From Bacteroidetes bacterium UBA4408 (GTDB taxonomy: Bacteria > Bacteroidota > Bacteroidia > UBA4408), in contig DGQS01000133.1 in the NCBI GenBank assembly GCA_002389785.1, positions 1 through 42,792 on the forward strand: DNA of 42,792 nucleotides. Reading direction: 5' to 3'. Shown one piece after another: positions 7,368-15,334 of this stretch. The position numbers and the translations under genes are program-made. Positions within the stretch are counted from its first letter, which is position 1. Each line of letters begins with the position of its first letter. The notes under the pieces were generated by a model. That model was not told where the DNA came from. It made no database searches and saw nothing but the letters and a program-made list of their open reading frames with translations.

Positions 7368-8462
7368 TTATTTCAAATAATTGAAATTATGTCCATTCTT
7401 AATCACGCGAAGACTTTCATAAATTAAGCGAATTACATTTTCAACATCTTCTTTGTGAACGGCTTCAACAGTGGTATGCATATAGCGCAATGGAAGTGAA
7501 ATTAGCGCTGAGGCAACTCCACCTATCGAGTAAGCAAATGCATCAGTATCAGTTCCGGTTGCACGCGAAACAGCAGCTCGTTGAAAAGGAATTTTGTTTT
7601 TATTAGCAGCCTCAATAATTAATTTCAAAAGGTTGTTTTGTACAGCCGGTCCAACAGTTAACGATGGTCCTTTTCCACAATGTATATCACCGCTGGTAAT
7701 TTTATTCATCATGGGGGTTTGTGTATCATGTGTAACATCCGTAACAATAGCCACATTAGGCTTTATACGCTGGGTAATCATTTCGGCTCCTCGCAATCCA
7801 ACTTCTTCTTGTACCGAATTAGTGATGTATAAACCAAAAGGTAATTTTATTTTATTTTCATGCAGTAAACGTGCTACCTCCGCAATCATAAATCCTCCAA
7901 TACGGTTATCTAAAGCTCTACCAACATAGTAGCGGTTATTGAGCACCATAAATTCATCCTCGTAGGTAATTACACAACCCACATGAATTCCTAATTTTTC
8001 AACTTCCTCCTTGCTGGTACAACCGCAATCCAAAAAAATATTTTTAAGTGTAGGAGTTTCTTCTTTGGCAGCATCTCGCACATGAATAGCCGGCCATCCA
8101 AAAACTGCTTTTACAATTCCTTTATCAGTATGAATATTAACCCGCTTACTTGGTGCAATTTGATGATCGGAACCACCATTTCTTTTCAGGTAAATAAATC
8201 CATCATTGGTAATGTAATTTACAAACCACGAAATTTCGTCGGCATGGGCTTCAATCACAACTTTAAATTCAGCCTTCGGATTAATAACACCCACAACGGT
8301 TCCATAAGTATCAACAATGTGTTCGTCAACAAAAGGTCGGATATAGTTGAGCCATATTTTTTGACCTTCACTTTCGAAGCCTGTAGGCGCTGCATTGTTT
8401 ATGTATTGCTCTAAAAAGTTAAGTGAATTTTTTGTTAAAATGGATTGATTTTTCTTGGCCAT
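7368..8462 (-). CDS. M42-family metallo-aminopeptidase
   Basis: 364 residues from ATG 8462 (MAKKNQSILTKNSL). The frame stays open to 8519, but the added part is AT-rich and unlike the family. Dinuclear metal ligands of M42 peptidases are visible: EAHADEISWFV (H73), GRALDNRIGG, SVQEEVGLRGAE with the catalytic and bridging glutamates, VTDVTHD, and RYMHTTVEAVHKEDVENVI at the end. RATGTDTDAFAYSIGG is also typical. These enzymes form large tetrahedral cytoplasmic complexes that trim peptides from the N-terminus (glutamyl aminopeptidase, PepA or FrvX types). The gene stands alone between a convergent aminotransferase and a divergent peptidase. Exact specificity is not predictable. Confidence 0.93.
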   Translation of the reverse strand: MAKKNQSILTKNSLNFLEQYINNAAPTGFESEGQKIWLNYIRPFVDEHIVDTYGTVVGVINPKAEFKVVIEAHADEISWFVNYITNDGFIYLKRNGGSDHQIAPSKRVNIHTDKGIVKAVFGWPAIHVRDAAKEETPTLKNIFLDCGCTSKEEVEKLGIHVGCVITYEDEFMVLNNRYYVGRALDNRIGGFMIAEVARLLHENKIKLPFGLYITNSVQEEVGLRGAEMITQRIKPNVAIVTDVTHDTQTPMMNKITSGDIHCGKGPSLTVGPAVQNNLLKLIIEAANKNKIPFQRAAVSRATGTDTDAFAYSIGGVASALISLPLRYMHTTVEAVHKEDVENVIRLIYESLRVIKNGHNFNYLK

Positions 8463-8645
8463 GTTCGTTTTCGCTTGTAAATAAAGGTTGAAGTAAAAAT
8501 TTTTTTTTGCGATTATCAAGTATAATCTGAAAAATATTATTCTTTTGGCTACTAATTCAATTGGTATAATGTTGTATTTTCGAGGCTAGAAATGTAACAA
8601 ATTGCTCTTAGCTAGCTTTATTTTCAACTATTCTAATTCATTCGT

Positions 8646-10667
8646 ATGTTTCATAAAAAATCAATTCTGCTTAGCTTATTTAGTGTTTTTGTTTATTGCT
8701 CATCACTAGTTGCACAAGTAACAATGCAACCCGAACATTTGTTTGAATTCAAAAGGCAATCTGAAATTAGCCTTTCACCGGATGGTAAAACCATAGCCTT
8801 CGTGATTGAATCAATCAATTTATCGGAAAACAAAGGCAATAAAGATATTTATATCCTGTCTGTGAATGGTGGAAATGTAACGCAAATCACTAAAGATGCC
8901 GGAAATGAATTTTCACCACAATGGAATTCTGATGGCAGTCGTCTTGGTTACCTCTCAAGTGAAAGTGGTGTTGTTCAGTGGTATGAAGTAAATCCGGATG
9001 GGAGCAATAAAAAGCAAGTTACATTTTTTGAAAATGGAATAAATTCATTTTTGTATAGCAAAAATCCGAACCGGGTGTTGTACTGTGCTGATACTAAAAC
9101 ACGAAACGATGTACATGACATTTACAAAGACGCACCTAAATCTACAGCAATCATTAGCGATGATTTATTTTATAGAAATTGGAGCAGTTGGGAAGATAAT
9201 TTAAATGCTCATTTGTTTTGTGCCGAATTAAAAAATGGAATACTTGATACAAGCACTGCTACTGATTTACTGGTGAATGAACCTTACGATGTGGAATCCT
9301 ACGATATAAGCGTGGATGGAAACAACATTGCCTACAGTGCAAAGAAAATGACAGGTAAGAATTTTGGTTTAAGCACCAACAACGAAATTTATTTATACAG
9401 TCTCAACAATCGCCAAAGCAAGTGTATTAGTGAAGGTTTGCCGGGATACGACTTATTTCCAAAATTTTCGCCTTCAGGAAAATATTTAGCATGGAACAGC
9501 ATGCTACAAGACGGCAATGAAGCTGATGTGAGCAATTTACAACGCTACACTTTAGCAACACAGAGTAGAGAAGTAGCAGTTGAGAATTTTGGTGAAACAA
9601 TTGGCGATTATTGCTGGAGCAAGGATGAGAACAGCTTTTATTTCTTAGTAGAACAGGAGGGTTCTGTGCAGTTATTTTCGTCCTTACTAAAAGCAAAGAA
9701 AGCGATTCAACTAACTAAAGGTTACCAGCAATATGCATCCTTAACATTAGCAGGTTCCGACATTCTTAGTTTTAAATCTACCTTTAGTATGCCGGATGAA
9801 CTTGTTAAAATACATCTAAAAAGTGGACTCGAAACTCAACTCACTTTCAGCAATAAATTTTTGCTTGATAAATTAAAGTTTGGCAAAGTGGAAAACAATT
9901 GGATTCGCAGCAGCGATGGGCAGAAGGTACAAACCTGGGTGTTTTTTCCTCCCGATTTTACTGCTGCATCGAAGTATCCAACCTTGCTTTATTGCCAAGG
10001 TGGTCCACAAGTTGGCATAACACAAAGCTTTTCGTATCGGTGGAATTTACAACTAATGTGTGCGCAGGGATACATTGTTGTTGCTCCCAATAGAAGAGGT
10101 GTACCCGGTTTTGGTAAAGCATGGAAAGATCAAATTAGCGAAGATTACGGAGGTCAATCAATTCGCGATTATATTGCTGCAATAGATTCTATCTCAAAAC
10201 GCACGTATGTTGATACTGCAAGAATAGCTGCAGTGGGAGCGAGCTACGGCGGTTATTCTGTTTATTGGCTGGCTGGCCATAATCAAAACCATCGCTTTAA
10301 AAGCTTTATCGCACACTGTGGTTTGTTTAATTTGGAAAGCTGGTATAGCATGACCGATCAAACTTTTTTTGCGAATCACGAATTGGGAGGAGCCTATTGG
10401 AAAGAGCCCAAACTGAAAAGTTATGGCGAATTTTCGCCTCACTTATTTGTGAAAAACTGGGACACACCAATCCTTGTAATTCATGGAGAAAAGGATTTTA
10501 GAGTGCCTGTTTCTGAAGGCATGCAAGCTTTTGGCTCAGCACAATTAAAGAACATCAAAAGTAGGTTTTTGTATTTTCCCGACGAGGGACACTGGGTATT
10601 AAAGCCACAAAACAGTTTGGTGTGGCACCGCGAATTTTATAGATGGTTGAAAGAAACGTTAAACTAA
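8646..10667 (+). CDS. S9 family prolyl oligopeptidase, dipeptidyl peptidase 5-like
   Basis: 673 residues. A signal peptide (MFHKKSILLSLFSVFVYCSS, cut near LVAQ) sends it to the periplasm. Residues about 35-400 form the seven-blade beta-propeller with repeated S-P/W-x-x-D-G motifs such as SLSPDGKTIAF, QWNSDGSRLGYL and KFSPSGKYLAW. The alpha/beta-hydrolase domain follows. The catalytic Ser533 is in GASYGGY, Asp617 in HGEKDFRVP and His649 in DEGHWV. Size and the segment ANHELGGAYWKEPK match DPP5, which removes dipeptides and complements DPP4, DPP7 and DPP11 in asaccharolytic Bacteroidota. It begins a run of same-strand genes; the next starts 6 bases downstream. Confidence 0.9.
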   Translation: MFHKKSILLSLFSVFVYCSSLVAQVTMQPEHLFEFKRQSEISLSPDGKTIAFVIESINLSENKGNKDIYILSVNGGNVTQITKDAGNEFSPQWNSDGSRLGYLSSESGVVQWYEVNPDGSNKKQVTFFENGINSFLYSKNPNRVLYCADTKTRNDVHDIYKDAPKSTAIISDDLFYRNWSSWEDNLNAHLFCAELKNGILDTSTATDLLVNEPYDVESYDISVDGNNIAYSAKKMTGKNFGLSTNNEIYLYSLNNRQSKCISEGLPGYDLFPKFSPSGKYLAWNSMLQDGNEADVSNLQRYTLATQSREVAVENFGETIGDYCWSKDENSFYFLVEQEGSVQLFSSLLKAKKAIQLTKGYQQYASLTLAGSDILSFKSTFSMPDELVKIHLKSGLETQLTFSNKFLLDKLKFGKVENNWIRSSDGQKVQTWVFFPPDFTAASKYPTLLYCQGGPQVGITQSFSYRWNLQLMCAQGYIVVAPNRRGVPGFGKAWKDQISEDYGGQSIRDYIAAIDSISKRTYVDTARIAAVGASYGGYSVYWLAGHNQNHRFKSFIAHCGLFNLESWYSMTDQTFFANHELGGAYWKEPKLKSYGEFSPHLFVKNWDTPILVIHGEKDFRVPVSEGMQAFGSAQLKNIKSRFLYFPDEGHWVLKPQNSLVWHREFYRWLKETLN

Positions 10668-10673
10668 TAAACT

Positions 10674-11120
10674 ATGACAACAGAGATATTACAAGAATTA
10701 TACGACCGCGATTTGCAAAATTTACGAAAGGAAATTAGCAGTTATTCAAACGAGCTCGATTTGTGGAGAACTGAAAAGCACATCAGCAATTCGGCGGGAA
10801 ATTTATGCTTACATCTGATTGGTAACCTAAATCATTTTATTGGAAATGTATTAGGAAATTCAGGCTATATCAGAGACAGAGAGGCTGAATTTTCAAGTAA
10901 GAATATTCCGTTAAGCGAAATGTTAGCATCCATTGAGGCAACTCGAATAGTGGTGAAAAAAACCTTAAGTGAATTAAAAACAGAAGACTTGATGAAAGAT
11001 TTTCCTCTTGAAGTAATGGGTAAAAAGTCCAGCACTTTATTTTGGTTAATCAATTTTGCAGGGCATTTAACTTATCATTTAGGTCAAATTAACTACCACC
11101 GAAGATTATTAACAGAATAG
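10674..11120 (+). CDS. DinB-family protein (DUF1572-like)
   Basis: 148 residues. Helix-rich, with family histidines in NLCLHLIGNLNHFIG near residues 43-57 and in FAGHLTYHLGQINYHRRLL at the C-terminus. The closing HxxYHxGQ motif is shared with the protein at 2039, but the two are only distant relatives. No substrate can be assigned. It starts 6 bases after the peptidase gene, so cotranscription is likely, and an OsmC gene follows after 48 bases. It ends with TAG, one of several normal uses of this stop codon in the window. Confidence 0.85.
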   Translation: MTTEILQELYDRDLQNLRKEISSYSNELDLWRTEKHISNSAGNLCLHLIGNLNHFIGNVLGNSGYIRDREAEFSSKNIPLSEMLASIEATRIVVKKTLSELKTEDLMKDFPLEVMGKKSSTLFWLINFAGHLTYHLGQINYHRRLLTE

Positions 11121-11168
11121 CATTATGGAGAATCATACAGTATTCAGTTAAAGCAAAAAAAGCAACAC

Positions 11169-11642
11169 ATGAAACGATTACATACTTATAAAACTCAAGT
11201 TGAATGGACCGGTAATAAAGGGGTGGGTACATTAACTGCTGCCGCCTATGAGCGCAGTCACTCTGTTTCGATTGAAGGTAAACCGCTATTACTTTGTTCT
11301 TCTGATGCTCCATTTAGAGGCGATGTAAGTAAACACAATCCGGAGGATTTTTTATTGAGTGCTTTATCCTCTTGCCACATGTTATGGTATTTGCATTTAT
11401 GTGCGGATGCAGGCATTGTTGTATCTGCCTACATTGATCATGCTACAGCAAAAATGCAAGAACACGAATCAGGGGGTGGAAGTTTCGTTGAAGCTACTTT
11501 GCATCCAACCATAACATTAAAAAATGCAGAAAAAATTGAATTAGCTAAGCAACTTCATGAGCAGGCTAATAAAAAGTGTTTTATAGCCAATTCATGCAAT
11601 TTTCCGGTGAAGCACGAAGCAAGCTACATTGTTGAACCTTAA
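11169..11642 (+). CDS. OsmC-family protein
   Basis: 157 residues of the OsmC/Ohr fold. The core reads SSDAPFRGDVSKHNPEDFLL, then ALSSCHMLWYLHLC with the first redox cysteine, and KKCFIANSCNFPV near the end, where the second family cysteine is expected. Members reduce organic hydroperoxides through a cysteine pair or, in the broader group, act on other electrophiles. Extra cysteines (LLLCSSD, HLC, KKC) make the exact pair uncertain. The beta-strand-rich ends and helical centre fit the family length of 140-160 residues. It lies 11 bases before the AGMO-like gene in the same direction, which would suit a role in coping with lipid peroxides; that link is inference. Confidence 0.88.
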   Translation: MKRLHTYKTQVEWTGNKGVGTLTAAAYERSHSVSIEGKPLLLCSSDAPFRGDVSKHNPEDFLLSALSSCHMLWYLHLCADAGIVVSAYIDHATAKMQEHESGGGSFVEATLHPTITLKNAEKIELAKQLHEQANKKCFIANSCNFPVKHEASYIVEP

Positions 11643-11653
11643 TCGAGTTAGCC

Positions 11654-12382
11654 GTGAAAGTTGATTATATTGCCTTGTCAATACCGGTATTTTTCATTCT
11701 TATAGGGGTGGAATTAATTATTGCCTACATTCAAAAGCGCGAACTTTATCGATTCAACGATGCTATTACCAACATCAGCTTAGGTATAGGTCAACAGGTA
11801 ATTGGTTTATTTATGAAAACAGCACTTTTTTTTGGGTACCTATTTTTATTTACGCATTATCGCTACTTCACCATTCCGGCTACTTGGTTAAATTGGTGTA
11901 TACTATTTATTGGAGTTGATTTTTTTTATTATTGGTTTCATCGATTAAGTCATGAAGTAAATGCTATGTGGGCTGCACATATTGTACATCATCAAAGCGA
12001 GGAGTATAATTTATCGGTTGCTTTGCGCCAAAGTTGGTTTCAAAGTGCATTTTCTTGGGTGTTTTATTTACCGCTTGCTATTGCCGGATTTGACCCCATC
12101 ATGTTTTTAACCATCAGCTCATTCAATACCCTTTATCAGTTTTGGATTCATACTCGAGCCATTAACCGAATGGGTTTTCTTGAGTGGTTTATGAATACTC
12201 CGTCGCATCATCGTGTGCATCATGGATCAAATAAAAAATACCTGGATAAAAATCACGCCGGTACCTTAATTATTTGGGACCGTATGTTTGGTACTTTTCA
12301 GGAAGAGGAAGAAGAACCGGACTATGGCATTACTAAACCGCTTGAAAGCTGGAATCCATTTTGGGCAAACTGGCATTACTAG
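11654..12382 (+). CDS. Alkylglycerol monooxygenase-like fatty acid hydroxylase, catalytic part, ending at an in-frame TAG
   Basis: 242 residues from GTG 11654, with about five hydrophobic segments. The eight-histidine diiron motifs of the sterol desaturase/fatty acid hydroxylase family are H96xxxH100, H109xxHH113 and H186xxHH190. EEYNLSVALRQSWFQS and LYQFWIHTRAINRMG match the alkylglycerol monooxygenase (AGMO/TMEM195) branch (human, from memory: EDYNLSTALRQS and LYQFWIHTEVIN). That enzyme cleaves ether bonds of alkylglycerols using a tetrahydropterin. The reading frame stops at TAG 12380-12382, but the same frame continues with the family C-terminal part (12389-12862). Every metal ligand is before the stop. 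The intact gene would be 402 residues. Neighbouring lysoplasmalogenase supports an ether-lipid role. Confidence 0.8.
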   Translation: MKVDYIALSIPVFFILIGVELIIAYIQKRELYRFNDAITNISLGIGQQVIGLFMKTALFFGYLFLFTHYRYFTIPATWLNWCILFIGVDFFYYWFHRLSHEVNAMWAAHIVHHQSEEYNLSVALRQSWFQSAFSWVFYLPLAIAGFDPIMFLTISSFNTLYQFWIHTRAINRMGFLEWFMNTPSHHRVHHGSNKKYLDKNHAGTLIIWDRMFGTFQEEEEEPDYGITKPLESWNPFWANWHY

Positions 12383-12388
12383 AGTGAA

Positions 12389-12862
12389 TTGTTTCAAGTA
12401 GCTAAAAGCAAACACTCTATTTTTGAAAGCTTGAAAGTATTTTTGAAAAGCCCTGCTGATTTGCAAATTGAGCCCATCGTGAAAAGTACCATACACGACA
12501 ATAATAAACGAACACTAAATAAATATGACAATCATCCACAACAAAAACATTGGAATTATTATGTACTTTTTTTATTTGTATGTGCATTGATAGCTGCAAC
12601 CTTGTTGCTTTTTTTACAGCATAAAATGAATGTTCTTCAATTAGTACTAACTGCAGTATTTGTGCTTTTAACTTTGCTAGTTTGTGGAGGTATTCTTGAA
12701 AACAAAAGGTGGATGAAAGCTGCCGAATACTTGCGTTTGCTATTTATGATGGTTGCTGTGTTCGCTTTTTATAATCAAAGTGTTTTTTCTACAATTCTAT
12801 TTTCAACGCTTCTTGTGGCTGTTTCATCTACCATGTCGTTTATACTATTAACTAGAAAATAA
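12389..12862 (+). pseudogene. C-terminal part of the AGMO-like protein, separated by the TAG
   Basis: The segment is in the same frame as the preceding part, two codons after TAG 12380-12382. It reads LFQVAKSKHSIFESLKVFL then KSPAD, which lines up with the stretch after the hydroxylase core in animal AGMO (recalled as HHLFSIWTTFWATPGF and FSVIFKGPGW). Three or four hydrophobic helices follow, including ILENKRWMKAAEYLRLLF, again like the AGMO C-terminus. There is no ATG near the beginning; the first in-frame methionine is near 12626, inside a membrane segment. An independent gene is therefore unlikely. It is a nonsense-split fragment, a sequencing error, or translated by read-through. Confidence 0.65.
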
Positions 12863-12866
12863 TAGC

Positions 12867-13568
12867 ATGGAAAAGTTATTCCAAAAGTATTTTCGTTTCT
12901 TTTTTCTGTTGCTTACCATAGGCTATTGCCTTGTTGAAGTGTACAATTTAAGCACTTTTAGGTATGCTTTGAAACCCTTGTTGTTACTGTCACTTTCTTA
13001 TTATTTTTACCTTTCAACTCGAGGTATGCGTTCAAAATTTTCGCGCCACATGCAAACGGGATTGTTATTTTCATTGATTGGCGACATACTCCTTATGTTT
13101 ACATCGCAAAGCGAATTTTATTTTATTTTTGGATTAGTAGCATTTTTGTGTGCACATGTGTGCTACTGTTTGGCTTTCATAGAATCAATAAGGAAGAATC
13201 ATTTTTCCTTTTCAGAATTGTTTTTAGCTGCCATGCCTTTCTTGTTTATGTCAGGAACAGTGTTTTTTATTTTGATGCCTTATTTAAAATCAATGTTGGT
13301 TCCGGTTTTGGCTTACATTCTGGTTATTACTGCAATGGGCATTTTTTCGGCGCTTCGTTATAAATCAGTTGAACCAAACAGTTATTATTCTATCTTAGCA
13401 GGTGCGCTTTTTTTTATGCTTTCAGATACCTTATTAGCCTTTAATAAATTTTATCAATCCTTTAATTATGCGGGTATTGCAATTATGAGTACCTATATTT
13501 TGGCGCAGTATTTATTAGTTGAAGGAGGTTTAACAAGCATTCATAAAATTAATGGAATACGAGCTTAA
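12867..13568 (+). CDS. YhhN/TMEM86-family lysoplasmalogenase
   Basis: 233 residues, almost wholly hydrophobic with about eight transmembrane helices. Family marks are LKPLLLLSLSYYFYL near residues 36-50, SLIGDILLMF near 70 and GALFFMLSDTLLAFNKF near 175-190; the two conserved aspartates (GD and SD) are thought to be catalytic in this group. Eukaryotic TMEM86 enzymes and bacterial YhhN-type proteins hydrolyse the vinyl ether of lysoplasmalogens to an aldehyde and a glycerophospho compound. The gene starts 4 bases after the AGMO-like frame and overlaps the next by 17 bases. The pair would deal with both alkyl and alkenyl ether lipids. Confidence 0.85.
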   Translation: MEKLFQKYFRFFFLLLTIGYCLVEVYNLSTFRYALKPLLLLSLSYYFYLSTRGMRSKFSRHMQTGLLFSLIGDILLMFTSQSEFYFIFGLVAFLCAHVCYCLAFIESIRKNHFSFSELFLAAMPFLFMSGTVFFILMPYLKSMLVPVLAYILVITAMGIFSALRYKSVEPNSYYSILAGALFFMLSDTLLAFNKFYQSFNYAGIAIMSTYILAQYLLVEGGLTSIHKINGIRA

Positions 13569-14445
13569 ATCCATCTCATTATTAGATGCAGCAGTTAATC
13601 TAGAAGTTACAGGTTTACTGTCGCATACTTATGGATTTGAACTTGCTTCCGATAAATTGAAGCAAAACACTTACACAAATAAGGGCAAATCGCTTTATAT
13701 AGGGGCCTACAAAGATGGCAAGCTTGCCGGCTTTAATGCTTTTATACAACACGACTTTTATCATCAACAACAGGTGGTTGAAGGCTATCAGAGTTGTTGG
13801 AGTGCAACACATAGCGAACACCGAGGTAAAGGAATTTTTGCAGCTATTATTAATGAGGCAAAACGCATATTAAAAGAACGTGGTGCCGCCTTTATTTTTG
13901 GATTTCCAAATGCTAATTCACATCCAATTTTTACCAAAAAGTTAGGATTTTATGAAGTGCCGTTAATGAAGGTTCAAACACCGGTTGTAGCCTTTAAATT
14001 TAGCAAGCATTTTATTCTCCAACCAATTCATCCCTCATTGGGAATTGATATAGCCGACGGTTACACGCCCAACGAATTGCAAATTGTTGAGTTGAAAGAA
14101 CAGCAGTTGAATTCAGGTGTTAAAATTTATAGTGCCTATAACAACAGCATTTGGGGCAAAAAGCGCAAAAAGTTTTACCGAGGAATTTGGTTCAGTTATT
14201 TTAGTGTTGGAGGAATAGTGCTGAATAAACCGCATTTGTTTAGTCAAGTGTTAGCCCAACTGGTGCAACAGGAAAAAGTAAGTTATATTGAGATAATTGG
14301 TGCAGCAACCAATGTTTATTTTCAGCTTTTTAGAAATGCAAAACCTGCGCCGCATACAGAGCCTTTAATAATATTTGATTTGAACGTTAACACGAGTCCT
14401 AAAAGTAATTTTAATTTGTTCACCGGAATTAAGGATGTTTTTTAA
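13552..14445 (+). CDS. GNAT-family N-acetyltransferase
   Basis: 297 residues. The N-terminal half is a GNAT domain: GAYKDGKLAGFNAFI, then SATHSEHRGKGIFAAIINEA, whose HRGKGIF is the acetyl-CoA pyrophosphate loop, then FIFGFPNANSHPIFTKKLGF. The C-terminal half (about 150-297) is a further domain with KRKKFYRGIWFSYFSVGG and looks like the second acyltransferase-like half seen in glycan-modifying GNAT proteins. Its start lies inside the YhhN gene (17-base overlap) and its stop overlaps the next start, so translation is probably coupled. The acceptor is unknown; the NodB-like partner suggests a sugar or cell-surface polymer. Confidence 0.8.
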   Translation: MEYELKSISLLDAAVNLEVTGLLSHTYGFELASDKLKQNTYTNKGKSLYIGAYKDGKLAGFNAFIQHDFYHQQQVVEGYQSCWSATHSEHRGKGIFAAIINEAKRILKERGAAFIFGFPNANSHPIFTKKLGFYEVPLMKVQTPVVAFKFSKHFILQPIHPSLGIDIADGYTPNELQIVELKEQQLNSGVKIYSAYNNSIWGKKRKKFYRGIWFSYFSVGGIVLNKPHLFSQVLAQLVQQEKVSYIEIIGAATNVYFQLFRNAKPAPHTEPLIIFDLNVNTSPKSNFNLFTGIKDVF

Positions 14446-15334
14446 TATGTTGACAAACCTAGTTAAAAAGTCCATTTACAGTGTTTATTCATCTAAAAGC
14501 CTTCAAGCTTTTGATTTGAATTTGGGATATATTTTTCATACCGAATGGCTGTATCATACTGCTACCTTTGATCAATTATTAGCATTTTGTAAAAACTATA
14601 CTTCGCTTACGCGTGCAAAAGTTATTTGCACCATTATGACCGGCGTAAATCCGCTGGTTCAAGCAGGTATGAAAAAAGAAAATTGCTCAGCTGAATTGTT
14701 TTTAGAACGAGTTAATAAGTTGTCGCACGTAGCTACAATTGGTTACCATGGTCATTTTTGGACCAATACACATCGGTTCAATGAAGCGGCATTTGCGATA
14801 CATAGCAATACATTTGAACCACCATTGTTACAACCACAACTCGGAGCAGATTTGAATTGGTTTCAACAAAATAAAGTTGAGCACAACGGCATTTACGCGG
14901 CGGGATGGTGGTTTACGAATTCATATTTACTTGAGCAATTGCTTCAAGCAAACTTTACGGTTGATTATTCTTTTTCAAAAGCGCCCTATTTTTACAATGC
15001 TTTTTCAATGAAATTGATGCAAGAGCACAACATAAAAACCGGAGAAGCCTTTTTTGTAAGACCTAAACAATCAACAAAACGTATGCTTTGTATACAAAAT
15101 TTGATTGGCGCGCACGACAGTCCCTTTGTCCTTGATTTTGATAGAAATTTAAAAAAGATACTTGACTCCAAAAATGTGTATGGGGTGCTGAATGCGCACG
15201 ATTACGATAGAAGTTTTACCTATACCTTAAAGTGTATTGAGCATTTATTAAAAGATGCCAATGCCAAGTTTTTTGGTCACACCGAATTGGTTGAGTTTGC
15301 ATCAATGGCACAGGTAAAGGAAATCCTTATATAA
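14435..15334 (+). CDS. Uncharacterised protein, polysaccharide deacetylase-like fold suspected
   Basis: 299 residues, no signal peptide. DLNLGYIFHTEWLYHTA, KVICTIMTGVNPL, THVATIGYHGHFW-type sequence (read as VATIGYHGHFWTNTH) and AAGWWFTNSYLLEQLLQANF recall the strand-helix pattern of NodB polysaccharide deacetylases and their degenerate relatives, with NAHDYDRSFTYTL near the end in the place of a late catalytic His. The classic TFDDG motif is absent, so activity is doubtful. It overlaps the GNAT gene by 11 bases; the alternative ATG at 14447 would sit one base after that gene. It ends 8 bases inside the convergent kpsF/kdsD gene. Fold call tentative, function unknown. Confidence 0.6.
   Translation: MFFNMLTNLVKKSIYSVYSSKSLQAFDLNLGYIFHTEWLYHTATFDQLLAFCKNYTSLTRAKVICTIMTGVNPLVQAGMKKENCSAELFLERVNKLSHVATIGYHGHFWTNTHRFNEAAFAIHSNTFEPPLLQPQLGADLNWFQQNKVEHNGIYAAGWWFTNSYLLEQLLQANFTVDYSFSKAPYFYNAFSMKLMQEHNIKTGEAFFVRPKQSTKRMLCIQNLIGAHDSPFVLDFDRNLKKILDSKNVYGVLNAHDYDRSFTYTLKCIEHLLKDANAKFFGHTELVEFASMAQVKEILI

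Noticed and set aside
1152..12862. Genome-wide recoding of TAG as an amino acid, suggested by two in-frame ambers
   Set aside because: TAG ends several clearly complete genes in the window (for example at 11120, 19578, 20578, 29912 and 30997), so it works as a normal stop.
12389..12862. Independent small membrane protein gene
   Set aside because: No ATG start, same frame as the preceding gene, and the sequence matches the AGMO C-terminal part.
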